Shown: positions 8,562 to 17,098 of the stretch, piece after piece
How positions within the stretch are numbered: the stretch's first letter is position 1
Layout of the letters: each line of letters begins with the position of its first letter
Source of the DNA: Gammaproteobacteria bacterium
Lineage (GTDB): Bacteria; Pseudomonadota; Gammaproteobacteria; JAJPIJ01
Assembly (NCBI GenBank): GCA_022072255.1
Contig: JAJVHZ010000043.1
Span: 1 to 45,797, forward strand
Reading direction: 5' to 3'
DNA: 45,797 nucleotides
Notes under the pieces: generated by a model
What the model was told of the DNA's origin: nothing
Databases searched by the model: none
The model's input: the letters and a program-made list of their open reading frames with translations, nothing else
Position numbers and translations under genes: made by a program

Positions 8562-8894
8562 ATGAACGATCTGATCGGGGTGCTGTGGATGATGATCGGT
8601 TACCTGCCCGCCATCGTCCTCTATCTCGCGGGTATCGCCATCGCCGTCTATCGCTGGCGGCTGCATCCGGAGGTCTCCGCGTTCGCCGCCATCGGATGCG
8701 CGCTGCATCTGGCCGGCACGCTGTTCTGGTCCGGATACATCGTCTTGCAGCGGCTCGATGCCGGGGCCGCGAATGCCATGACGGCCTCGATCGCGACCTA
8801 CTCCATGATCTCCCGCCTGCTGTCGCTCCTCGGAACCGGGCTCATACTCACGGCGGTGTTCGGCTGGCGCCACCGCGTCGAGCCGGGGAGGTAG
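8562..8894 (+). CDS. Small membrane protein of unknown function
   Basis: 110 residues with three predicted membrane spans: about 8-28, 39-61 and 82-101. The loop between spans one and two carries YRWRLHPE, and the C-terminus is basic (WRHRVEPGR), suggesting it faces the cytoplasm. An in-frame ATG follows AAAAAGGAAAAGCACAG, an acceptable ribosome site. I do not recognise the family. It converges with the caspase-like gene, with only 13 bases between the two stops. Confidence 0.7.
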   Translation: MNDLIGVLWMMIGYLPAIVLYLAGIAIAVYRWRLHPEVSAFAAIGCALHLAGTLFWSGYIVLQRLDAGAANAMTASIATYSMISRLLSLLGTGLILTAVFGWRHRVEPGR

Positions 8895-8907
8895 CGGCCC
8901 GAGGTCA

Positions 8908-10344
8908 TCAACCCTCCTCGCAGCCGACGAGCCGGCGGAGCTGCTCGCGTTCGCGTTCCCCGGCGTGGCGTTCGAACAGCGCCTCGAGGCGGGCAAGCTT
9001 CAGCATACGCTCGACCTTTTCGACCTGCGTCTTCAGGCGCGCCTGGTCCAGCTCGGCCGCCTCGGCCGCCGGCAGGGCACGCAACGCGTCCCGCAGCTGC
9101 GCGTATTCCGGGCTCGCCGCGAGATAGGCGTGGATCGCCGCCAGGACCGGGTCGCCTTCCTTCCACGTCAATTCATCCAGTGGTCGCTGCAGCTGCGGCC
9201 AGCGTTCGATCAGCTGCTTGCGCAGCAGCTTCTGCAGCGCCTCGATGTCGCCGGCGATCTGCTCCTTGCGCGCCTCGAGCGCCTGCTCCTGCCTCCTGAG
9301 TTCCTCGCGTCTGGCGGCCAGCTCGCCGGCCTTCAGGCTCCAGCCATGACGCGCGGCGACATCGGCGGCAATCTGCCAGTAGACCGACCGCGTATTGTCG
9401 GGAACCGGCGCGTCGCGCAACGCCCGCGGCTCCCAGTCCTCGAGAAAGACCTCGCTGGTGGAACGCGAAAGGTCGTAGCTGACAGCCGTGCGCAACGTGT
9501 ACCAGTGCGCCTCGCGCAGGCTGACCCTGCCGTCGTGATTCAGATCCGGGTCGCCGGCAAGCGGCCCGCCCTGGCGCGATCTGCCGGCAAGAGCGGCAAA
9601 GAAGTAGGTGGTGTAATCACGGTACTCGACGTTCTCGATGCCGAGCTGGCAGCCCTCGGCGCCGCGCTTCGCCTCCTGCGACATGAACCCGCAGCGATTC
9701 TGCGTGGACAATCTTCGATTGCCGGGCGGCTGGTACATGAGGCTCGCGAACCCGCCGGAGAAGCACTGCGGCAGCACGTACCGGATCGTTGTCTCATCGG
9801 GCGCCCTGTCCAGGATGCGGTCGAGTTCCTCGACGGTGATCGCGGAGGGCCCCCAGAGATCCAGCGTGTTTTCGGCGTATACGTTGTTGCCCTCGCCGCC
9901 ATGACCATTGAAGACGAGCAGCAGCTGCGAACCCGGCGCGAGGCCGGCAAGCGTCTGCTCCAGTGCCGGCGTCAGTTCTTCCTCGCGCGTGGAACCGAGC
10001 ACGTCCTTCACCGCATGGCGCTTGTAGCGGAGGTGGCTTGCGCCCGGTTCCCCGAAGACCTCGGAAAGCGCCGTCAGCGGCCCGTCCTCCGGAACATTCG
10101 GATCCAGGTAGACGACGTCGTCGCCGGGCTCGTTGCCGATACCGAAATACATGTCGACGTCGTAACCCAGCCGCGGCAACAGCCCCTGCAGCCACAGGAC
10201 GTTCTGCTCGATCTGGCCCTGCGATTCGCCCAGTCGCGGTCCGCCCCCGATCACGATCGCCTTGCCGCCGGCCGGCGCGTCGGTCGGAACCGCGCCGGCC
10301 AGCATCGTCACCGCGCAGATCATGATTCCACCGGGTAATCGCAT
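8908..10344 (-). CDS. Exported caspase-like cysteine protease with EF-hand and coiled coil
   Basis: 478-residue protein from the ATG at 10344, chosen because a signal peptide follows at once (MRLPGGIMICAVTMLAGAVP, cut near A24-G26) and GAGGAG lies 11 bases upstream; an open frame extends to 10494 but that extension is Arg-rich and unconvincing. Residues about 27-260 look like a caspase/C13-type fold: strand LLLVFNGHGGEGNN with H148, strand IRYVLPQCFSGGFASLMY with C194, the His-Cys dyad. A textbook EF-hand loop follows at 267-278 (D267, N269, D271, G272, S275, E278), then a charged coiled coil at about 341-382 and a helical tail. Calcium-activated periplasmic proteolysis is plausible but unproven. 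The MBL gene lies upstream on the same strand, 244 bases away. Confidence 0.8.
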   Translation of the reverse strand: MRLPGGIMICAVTMLAGAVPTDAPAGGKAIVIGGGPRLGESQGQIEQNVLWLQGLLPRLGYDVDMYFGIGNEPGDDVVYLDPNVPEDGPLTALSEVFGEPGASHLRYKRHAVKDVLGSTREEELTPALEQTLAGLAPGSQLLLVFNGHGGEGNNVYAENTLDLWGPSAITVEELDRILDRAPDETTIRYVLPQCFSGGFASLMYQPPGNRRLSTQNRCGFMSQEAKRGAEGCQLGIENVEYRDYTTYFFAALAGRSRQGGPLAGDPDLNHDGRVSLREAHWYTLRTAVSYDLSRSTSEVFLEDWEPRALRDAPVPDNTRSVYWQIAADVAARHGWSLKAGELAARREELRRQEQALEARKEQIAGDIEALQKLLRKQLIERWPQLQRPLDELTWKEGDPVLAAIHAYLAASPEYAQLRDALRALPAAEAAELDQARLKTQVEKVERMLKLARLEALFERHAGEREREQLRRLVGCEEG

Positions 10345-10588
10345 CCGACGTGATACTCCTCGTCCCCGCCACCGCGCCTGAGCTCGCCCTGCCCGCGCCA
10401 GTTGCCGCTCCGCGGGACAGACCCTGGTAGAGGTTATCAGAACGCCGGCGCACCGGGCGGCTGGGCGCGGGAGGAAAGTTGCGTCACGGTGCACGTCTTC
10501 GCGCGAATGCGGGCGCGGGGCGCCAGGCGGGAGTCGGAACGCGCATGCCTGCCGACGCTCACGATCCCGCGCGGCAACGCCGGCCGCT

Positions 10589-11647
10589 CTACAGATCGAG
10601 CGCGATGCCCTGCTCGCCCGCCGCCGGGTAACGCGCCGTGAAATCGAACCGGCGCGCCAGCAGGCGCGCCTTCCACATCTCGTTGAAGCGGGTCAGGTAG
10701 TTGAAGTGGATGGTCTTGCCCCGGCTGCCGTACTTCGCCACCCGCGCGATGCACTCCCGATCCGGGTGCTGGAACAGTTTGCCGTTGGTGGAGACGATCC
10801 AGTGCGGGCAGACGACGGCACGCACCAGCTCGATGTTGGTGTTGTTGCGGCTGCCATGATGCGGAAGCTTGAAGGCATCCACGCGGAGCGGGTCCCGACC
10901 CGCGAGCCGTTGCAGCGATGTCAGCAGCACCGGCGCGAGCGCGTCGGCCGCCAGGACCACGCGCCTGCCGCGATACTCGGCCAGCAGCGCAATGCTGCTG
11001 CCGTTCGGCCGAGCGGAATCGGAGACGAACCGGCGATCGGCCAGCGCGTCGATCGACTCCATCGCGCGTGACAGGAGGGCACGTACACGGTGTCGCAGCC
11101 TGCGCCGGCCGGCGCCGGGCACCAGGCCCGCCGCCCTGCAGGCCTTCTCCCACTCGGGCAGCAGGCGAGCGAGCTGCGCCGGCGTCGGCGACAGCACGGT
11201 CAGACGCATGCCGCCGGCGAGCTCGACGCCGGGCAGCGCACCCTGATCCGGCACCACCACGGCGGCCCCCGCGAAGCTCGCGTTCCACGGCAGCGCCATG
11301 CCCTCTATGTGCGCCGTGAGATCCTCGCCCTGCAGCGCGCCGCGCCGGCCCGCGGCCAGATGGCGATAGCCGTTGAACCAGATGTCGCCGAAGGTCACGC
11401 CAAGCTGCCGCGACTCGGCCAGCAGATCGACCGCGCCGCCGATGTGATCGACATCCACGTGCGTGACGACGAACAGCTCGAAATGACGATCCCGCGGCGC
11501 GAGGGCCTCGATACGGCCGCGCAACGCATCGCGATAGACGGCCTGCGTCCCGCAGTCGACGAGGATGCGCCGCGGTCGGCGCGCGGCTCCGTACTCGATC
11601 CAGAGCGAATCGCCGAATTCCGCCGGGAGAACCTCGATGCGCAGCAC
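10589..11647 (-). CDS. Metallo-beta-lactamase-fold hydrolase (ComEC/Rec2-related type)
   Basis: 352-residue soluble MBL-fold protein from the GTG at 11647, favoured because AAGGAAGG precedes it and the first strand (VLRIEVLPAEFGDSLWI) begins there, as in this subfamily; an upstream open frame reaches 11773. The zinc motif HxDxDH is THVDVDHIGG (H63, D65, D67, H68), and the later ligand motif is LPHHGSRNN about residue 260. The 'GDSLWIEYG ... ILVDCG' opening is typical of ComEC C-terminal-like MBL proteins that stand alone and often sit in conflict or stress loci. Substrate unknown; nuclease or phosphodiesterase are the usual guesses for this fold. Confidence 0.85.
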   Translation of the reverse strand: MLRIEVLPAEFGDSLWIEYGAARRPRRILVDCGTQAVYRDALRGRIEALAPRDRHFELFVVTHVDVDHIGGAVDLLAESRQLGVTFGDIWFNGYRHLAAGRRGALQGEDLTAHIEGMALPWNASFAGAAVVVPDQGALPGVELAGGMRLTVLSPTPAQLARLLPEWEKACRAAGLVPGAGRRRLRHRVRALLSRAMESIDALADRRFVSDSARPNGSSIALLAEYRGRRVVLAADALAPVLLTSLQRLAGRDPLRVDAFKLPHHGSRNNTNIELVRAVVCPHWIVSTNGKLFQHPDRECIARVAKYGSRGKTIHFNYLTRFNEMWKARLLARRFDFTARYPAAGEQGIALDL

Positions 11648-12173
11648 GATCGCAATCCTTCCTTCGCTGTGCCTCTCCCGCAGAGCATAGTTCATCGGGA
11701 CCCGGCCGGCATGCGCGCCCGACGGCGATGCAGACGGCATGGCGCAGAACCTCCGGAATCGCCGTCTGATCACGCGTCACCGCGGTGGCCGGTGCGTGAG
11801 CGGTGTGGCGGCGCGACCACGCCCCGCCGGAACGGGCACTCCGGGAGGCGATTTGCAACCTGCGATGATCGTCAGCACGGCAGCGGCGCAGTGAGGATGC
11901 GGCGGAATGCCGCACGAGCACGCCGCCGAATCCAATCCCGGCCAGGATGATGAATGGACCTGAGGAGGCGCCGCGCCGGCATCCTGCCGGCCCGGCGCCT
12001 TGGACAACCGTCCTTGTTCCGAAACCTGTGTCCGTACCGACTAGTTAGCGGTCGGCAGGATCGGCTCCTTTATAGGGCGTTGCCCGATTATTCTCTCGGA
12101 CAAACGCCTAGCCACCTGGCCGGTACCGGGGTCCGACGAGACAACCGGGAGGGTAATCCGAGGGAGGCGCCGC
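11648..12173. other. 526-base intergenic region with a strong hairpin
   Basis: No convincing gene. Short open frames here have neither good start sites nor recognisable protein character. The stretch holds the hairpin at 11966-12000 listed separately, a smaller one, GGGC-AAC-GCCC (on the minus strand, about 12078-12088), and an AT-richer patch around 12060-12105 with TATAAA on the minus strand. A small RNA or a transcript end for the response regulator is possible. Confidence 0.45.
11966..12000. terminator. Perfect long hairpin, possible terminator downstream of the two-component genes
   Basis: AGGCGCCG (11966-11973) pairs with CGGCGCCT (11993-12000); inside, GCCGGCA (11975-11981) pairs with TGCCGGC (11985-11991). 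That makes 15 base pairs with one C-C mismatch and a TCC loop. It lies about 170 bases after the response regulator stop. There is no T-run on either side, so intrinsic termination is uncertain; it could protect a 3' end or be a protein site. Confidence 0.45.
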
Positions 12174-12836
12174 TCAGGTGAGATCGTGGTCCAGGCAGTA
12201 CCGCATGATCTCCGCGTTGTTCGCCAGACCGAGCTTTTTCAGCAGATTCGTGCGGTGGGTGCTCACCGTCTTGACACTGAGGTGCAGCATCTCGGCGATC
12301 TCGCCCACCGTCCTGCCGGCGCCGATGAGGCACATCACCCTGTATTCCTGCGGCGAGAGCCGGTCATGCGGCTGCTGCGTGCCGTCGCCGATGACGTTCA
12401 TGGCCAGACGCCTGGCCAGCGCGGGGCTGACGTAGTCGTCGCCGTTCAGGATCGTGCGCACGGCGGTCAGCAGGTCCTCCGGCGCCTTCTTCTTGGTGAG
12501 AAAGCCGTCGGCGCCCGCCTTCAGCGCGCGCAGCGCGAAGTGCTCCTCCGGATGCATGCTGAGCACCAGTATCGGGACCTCCGGGCACTGCCGTCGCAGC
12601 GAAGTAAGGCCGCCCATACCCTCGTTTCCCGGCATGGTCAGGTCCATGATGACGGCGTCGTAATGCTGCTGGCGCGTGGCGTTGAGCAGCATGTCGGTGT
12701 CCTCCACCTCGTCGATGGTCGCGCCGGGGTAGGCGTCGAGCAGGAGTTGCTTGACCCCGCGGCTGACGATGGGGTGGTCATCGGCGATGATCAATTTCAG
12801 ATCCTGCACGGCCCTAGGTTGCTGCTGAGTCTGCAT
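12174..12836 (-). CDS. NarL/FixJ-type response regulator
   Basis: 220-residue two-component regulator. Receiver domain about 12-130: acidic pocket D19-D20, phospho-acceptor D65 (VIMDLTMPG) and the conserved lysine near 119-121 (TKKKAPEDL). A LuxR-type helix-turn-helix follows at about 155-215 (RLSPQEYRVMCLIGAG, then VGEIAEMLHLSVKTVSTHRT). Its start lies inside the end of the kinase gene (23-base overlap), so the two form an operon and a cognate pair. Targets are unknown; the divergent VWA gene is one candidate by position. Confidence 0.93.
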   Translation of the reverse strand: MQTQQQPRAVQDLKLIIADDHPIVSRGVKQLLLDAYPGATIDEVEDTDMLLNATRQQHYDAVIMDLTMPGNEGMGGLTSLRRQCPEVPILVLSMHPEEHFALRALKAGADGFLTKKKAPEDLLTAVRTILNGDDYVSPALARRLAMNVIGDGTQQPHDRLSPQEYRVMCLIGAGRTVGEIAEMLHLSVKTVSTHRTNLLKKLGLANNAEIMRYCLDHDLT

Positions 12837-15240
12837 CGCAAGGTACCTCCACGCTCACGACTGTGCCACGACCGGGGATGCCTGTCACCGTCAGCCGGCC
12901 GGCGAGCAGCCGCGCCCGTTCGCGCATACCGAGCATGCCCAGCGCGCTCGCCGCGTACTGCGCGTCCTCGGCGACGCCCCGGCCGTCGTCCCGGATCTCC
13001 ACGTGCAGCATCCCGTCGACCTCGACCAGGGATACGTCGACACGCTCCGCGCCGGCATGGCGGGCGACGTTGGTCATTGCCTCCTGCACGATGCGGAACA
13101 CGTGCGTCGCCTCCGGGCCCGGCAGGGTCGCGATCTCGCCGGCATGCACGCGGCTGCGGATGCCGGTGCGTTCGGCGAACTGCTCGGCGTATACCTCCAG
13201 GGCGGGCACCAGCCCCATGTCCTCCAGCATCTGCGGGCGCAGTTGCGCGCTGATGCGCTGCACGCTGTCCACGGTCATGTCGATGAGTGCGGTCATGCCC
13301 TTGAGCTTGTCGACCACGGCGGCACGGACGGCCTCGTCCGCGCCGGCAAGACGCTGCGCCGCCCAGCTCGCATCGAGCTTCAGGGCCGTGAGGGCCTGGC
13401 CGAGCTGATCGTGGACCTCCCGCGCGAGGTGGCGGCGCTCCGCCTCGACCGCCTCGTCCAGCCGCCCGAGCAGGGTTCGCAGCTGCTCGCGCGAACGGCG
13501 CAACTCCATCTCCACGTCCTTGTTGCCCGAGATGTCGGTGACGGTGCCCATGAAACCTGCAAGGTAGCCGTCGGGATCGTGTTGCGGGATCCCGTTGCAC
13601 AGCGCCCAGCGCACGACTCCGTCCTGGCGCTGGTAACGGTATTCGGCCTGGAACGGCGTACGCCCGGCGACCGCCCGGTACCACTGTGCGCTGACGCGCT
13701 CGCGGTCCTCGGAATACAGCGCGTTCGTCCAGCCCTTGCCCTGTGCCTGCTCCGGAGACATCCCGGCGATGTCGCACCAGCGCTGATTGACATACAGGCA
13801 GTCGCCGCTGGCGTCGGTTTCGAACACTCCCACCGGCGCGATCTGCACGAGCTCGTGGAAGCGCCGTTCGCTCAGCGCCAGCTGTTCCATCGCCCGGCGC
13901 AGCGCGGTGATGTCGCGGTTGGCCTCCAGCATCAGGGTGCGGCCGCCAATCGTCACCTTCTGCACGCGGCTGGAGACGATGACCTGCCGGCCGCTGCGCG
14001 TGTACTGGCGCAATTCGCCGGACCATTTGCCGTTACGATCGAGTTCGGCCTCGAACTGTTCGTGCGAATCGGGAAAGACGGTCTTCAGCAGCGTGGATGT
14101 CGTCCGCCCCACCGCCTCTTCCTTGGTGAATCCGTAGAGGCGCTCGGAACCCTGGTTCCAGAACACGATGCCGCTGGTCTCGTCCCACACGAAGATCGGG
14201 TCGTGGGCGAGGTGGATGAGCATCGCCTGCTGGCGCAATCCCTCCTCGACCGTCAATCGCTGCGTGAGATCGCGCGCGAGGAGGAGAAAACATCGCTGGC
14301 CGCGCAGGCGGCAGCAACTCCGCTGCAGGTCGAGCGACACGGTCGTGCCGTTCCTGCGGCGATAACGCGCGCGGCCGGTCATCCCCTGGCCGGGCTGCAG
14401 GTCCATCCAATCTGCACGGTCGTCCTCGGCCGACGCCTCGCCCGCGTTCAGATCCTGCACCGACATCGCGAGCAGCTCACCGCGTGTATAGCCGAGGCAG
14501 TCGCAGGCCGCCCGGTTCACATCCGTGAGCCGGCCGGCCTCGTCGTGAACCAGGAACGCGTCGGTGGCGCACTCGGCCAGCGCCCGCAACATGTTCTCCG
14601 TCTCGCCGGCCCCGGTGATCCCTCCCTCGAGGACCGCCATCGTCTCCGCGAGCTCTGCGGCCGTCCTGGAGGGCATTGCCCCGGGCTCGCCGCCGTCGGG
14701 ATGCCGATCGACCCCAGCGATGGCGAGCGCCGCCAGGTCCTGCAGCAACCCGACGCCGCGCGCGGGCCAGCGGCGCGGCCGGTCGTCGACGACGCAGATC
14801 ATCCCGTGCAAACGACCGTCAGCGGACGCAAGCGGCACGGCCAGGCAGGAGCGGAAGCCGCAATCGAGCAGCGCCGCGGATTCCTTTGCCGTCGGTTGCT
14901 GGCGCGTGTCCTCGGCAACGAACGACTGTCCGCCGGCCACGAGCCAAGCGTGCAGGGCCTCGGTCAGCCGGGTGGCGAGCGTGCGGGAGGACTCACCGGA
15001 CAGTCCGAATGCGCCGATCGTCAGTTGGCTGCCGGGATGGACGATGCGGACCAGTGCGACAGGGGCTTCCAGGGCACGGGCGACGGCCCGCGCCAGGAGA
15101 TCGGGCATCGAGGCCACCTGCACACCGGGGAAAACGGCTTCACCCACCTGCTGCGGCTGCGGGGAATGCTGCAGCGACGATCTTGACGGTTGATCCACGG
15201 ATACCGCTTCCGCCCGATACACGGAAGGCCGCCCTCTCAT
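12814..15240 (-). CDS. GAF / triple-PAS sensor histidine kinase (NarX-like HisKA_3 class)
   Basis: 808-residue soluble hybrid-free sensor kinase. GAF domain about 41-180 (SFVAEDTRQQP, CLAVPLAS); PAS 1 about 212-328, PAS 2 about 335-448 and PAS 3 about 455-575 (with PAC-like ends such as LLARDLTQ and GFMGTVTDISG). Dimerisation/phospho-acceptor HisKA_3 at about 600-670 with H610 in HLAREVHDQLGQ, then HATPase_c with VFRIVQEAMTNVARHAGA and EIRDDGRG. No membrane span is seen, so it senses a cytoplasmic signal. The ATG at 15240 is used; a GTG 12 codons later with GGAAGCGG before it is also possible. It is coupled to the downstream response regulator. Confidence 0.93.
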   Translation of the reverse strand: MRGRPSVYRAEAVSVDQPSRSSLQHSPQPQQVGEAVFPGVQVASMPDLLARAVARALEAPVALVRIVHPGSQLTIGAFGLSGESSRTLATRLTEALHAWLVAGGQSFVAEDTRQQPTAKESAALLDCGFRSCLAVPLASADGRLHGMICVVDDRPRRWPARGVGLLQDLAALAIAGVDRHPDGGEPGAMPSRTAAELAETMAVLEGGITGAGETENMLRALAECATDAFLVHDEAGRLTDVNRAACDCLGYTRGELLAMSVQDLNAGEASAEDDRADWMDLQPGQGMTGRARYRRRNGTTVSLDLQRSCCRLRGQRCFLLLARDLTQRLTVEEGLRQQAMLIHLAHDPIFVWDETSGIVFWNQGSERLYGFTKEEAVGRTTSTLLKTVFPDSHEQFEAELDRNGKWSGELRQYTRSGRQVIVSSRVQKVTIGGRTLMLEANRDITALRRAMEQLALSERRFHELVQIAPVGVFETDASGDCLYVNQRWCDIAGMSPEQAQGKGWTNALYSEDRERVSAQWYRAVAGRTPFQAEYRYQRQDGVVRWALCNGIPQHDPDGYLAGFMGTVTDISGNKDVEMELRRSREQLRTLLGRLDEAVEAERRHLAREVHDQLGQALTALKLDASWAAQRLAGADEAVRAAVVDKLKGMTALIDMTVDSVQRISAQLRPQMLEDMGLVPALEVYAEQFAERTGIRSRVHAGEIATLPGPEATHVFRIVQEAMTNVARHAGAERVDVSLVEVDGMLHVEIRDDGRGVAEDAQYAASALGMLGMRERARLLAGRLTVTGIPGRGTVVSVEVPCDADSAAT

Positions 15241-15403
15241 TATCCCTGCGGGACTGGCAAGACGATACTACGAGCCGTCCCCCTTTGCATCAGTCCAGCG
15301 CGACGGGACCGCGCGGCCTTGGCCCGCAAGACCGTCTCCATCAAGGAAAAATTCCGCCCGCCGATAGTGGCTTACCAAGACCTCGCCCGGACGGTCCGAG
15401 CCC

Positions 15404-17098
15404 ATGCCCAAGCTTGCCTATTATGCATTGCGTACTTTCGCCATTGCGGCGCTGCTGGCACTGGCCACGCCGATGGCGGCGGCTGACGCCGGCGCCGAAG
15501 CGGCACTGGACGTGCGCGTGCTGATCGACGTATCGGGCAGCATGAGGCGCAACGATAATGCGAACCTGCGCGTTCCGGCATTGCGCCTGCTCACCGGGCT
15601 GCTGCCGGCCGGCGCGCGCGCCGGGGTCTGGATCTTCGGAGACCGGGCCGTGGAGTTGCTCCCGTCTGCGCGCGTCGATTCGGCCTGGAGGCGGGCCGCG
15701 AATGCCGCCGCGGCGAAGGTGCACTCGCGCGACATGCACACGGACATCGAGGGGGCACTGCTGACGGCAACGGCCGATTGGACGCGCAAGAACCCTGCGG
15801 TTCGACGCGAGCTGATCGTGCTGACCGATGGCATCGTCGATGTCGCTGAGGGCGGTGGGGAAAGCGAGGCTTCCCGCACCCGCCTGCTCGAGGTTCGGCT
15901 CGCGCGTCTGCGGCAGCTGAACGTGCGGGTCCATACGCTGGCGCTCTCGCCCGAGGCCGATGCCGGGCTCATGGAGACGCTGTCCGCCGCCAGCGGCGGA
16001 TACCACGAGGCGGTGGCACATGCCGGCGGCATCGAGCGCGCTTTTCTGCGCATCTTCGAGGCCAGCGCAACACCCGACAGCGTGCCCATCGTCGAGAACC
16101 GCTTCGAGGTCGATGTCAGTGTCAGCGAACTTACGCTCGTGGTGTTTCGCGCCGCGGATTCATCGCCCACCCGCATTTACGAACCCGGCGGCCAGCCACT
16201 GGCTTGGGAACGTCTCTCCGAGGACGTGCGCTGGGATCATGAGCGCGGATTCGACCTCATCACCATTACGAGGCCGGCTGCCGGCACGTGGAGGATCGAC
16301 GCCAAACCAGACCCCGCCAACCGCGCGTTGATCATCACCGACCTGCAGCTGAAGGTCGGGAAGATGCCGACGGTGATGCCCACGGGCAGACCGGCGGCGG
16401 TAAGCCTGGAGCTGACCGACGGCGGCAGACTCATCGACAGCCCCGCCATACTGGGCAAGACCACCTTTGGCGCGGGTCTCAGCGGAAGGCCCGGCCCCAG
16501 CGTGAACTTCAAAGTCGAGGCGACGGACGTCCCTGGGCGTTTCGTTGCCTCGATCCCGGCGTTGGCCGAGGCAGGGACCTACGAGCTGCGGGTCACCGCG
16601 AACGCACCGACTTTCGCGCGCGAGTTCCGGCGTGTGTTGACGGTCGGAGCGATTGCGTCGGACGGTGCGGACGGCTCCGACGTGGCAGGCGCGGACGGGC
16701 GCGATCCCGTCGACCAGGCGCGATCCGGGGAGACGACCAGCGGCAAAGCGAATCTCGCCGCGGGCGCGTCCCGCGGTGTCCCTTCCGCGGAGCACGCTGA
16801 CGAGGTCCAGCCCACGAAGGGAGATCGTCGCACGACAACCACCGCTCCCGCGGCGCCGGCCACGACCGCTGCCCTGGCAACGGACGAGGGAACGCTGGTC
16901 GATAAGACCGATCGCGTCACGGAGGACGCGCGCGACGCTTCCACGGCGGGTTCCGCGGATACTCTCGCGGGTCTCGGAGGATTGAAGGACATTTCCATCG
17001 TGGTCGGGTTCAATCTGCTCCTTGCCGGTATCGGCTTTGGCGTCCATCGTCGCTGGCGCGACCGCCCTGGCGTTGCCCCTGCCCTGGAGGCACTGTGA
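15404..17098 (+). CDS. Secreted, membrane-anchored von Willebrand factor A protein
   Basis: 564 residues. An N-terminal signal peptide (about 1-27, ATPMAAADA) leads to a VWA domain at about 35-235 with a complete MIDAS start (DVSGS, D42, S44, S46) and the later VLTDGIVD aspartate. The middle (about 250-415) is beta-rich and Ig-like, followed by a long Ala/Thr/Asp-rich linker (about 420-530) and a C-terminal membrane span (about 535-555) with a basic end (HRRWRDR). It is thus an inner-membrane protein with a periplasmic metal-dependent binding head. It is divergent from the kinase gene and its stop overlaps the next start (GTGA). Partner unknown. Confidence 0.85.
   Translation: MPKLAYYALRTFAIAALLALATPMAAADAGAEAALDVRVLIDVSGSMRRNDNANLRVPALRLLTGLLPAGARAGVWIFGDRAVELLPSARVDSAWRRAANAAAAKVHSRDMHTDIEGALLTATADWTRKNPAVRRELIVLTDGIVDVAEGGGESEASRTRLLEVRLARLRQLNVRVHTLALSPEADAGLMETLSAASGGYHEAVAHAGGIERAFLRIFEASATPDSVPIVENRFEVDVSVSELTLVVFRAADSSPTRIYEPGGQPLAWERLSEDVRWDHERGFDLITITRPAAGTWRIDAKPDPANRALIITDLQLKVGKMPTVMPTGRPAAVSLELTDGGRLIDSPAILGKTTFGAGLSGRPGPSVNFKVEATDVPGRFVASIPALAEAGTYELRVTANAPTFAREFRRVLTVGAIASDGADGSDVAGADGRDPVDQARSGETTSGKANLAAGASRGVPSAEHADEVQPTKGDRRTTTTAPAAPATTAALATDEGTLVDKTDRVTEDARDASTAGSADTLAGLGGLKDISIVVGFNLLLAGIGFGVHRRWRDRPGVAPALEAL

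Noticed and set aside
11954-12181. 75-codon plus-strand frame in the empty region
   Set aside because: Arg-rich, overlaps the strong hairpin, no ribosome site.
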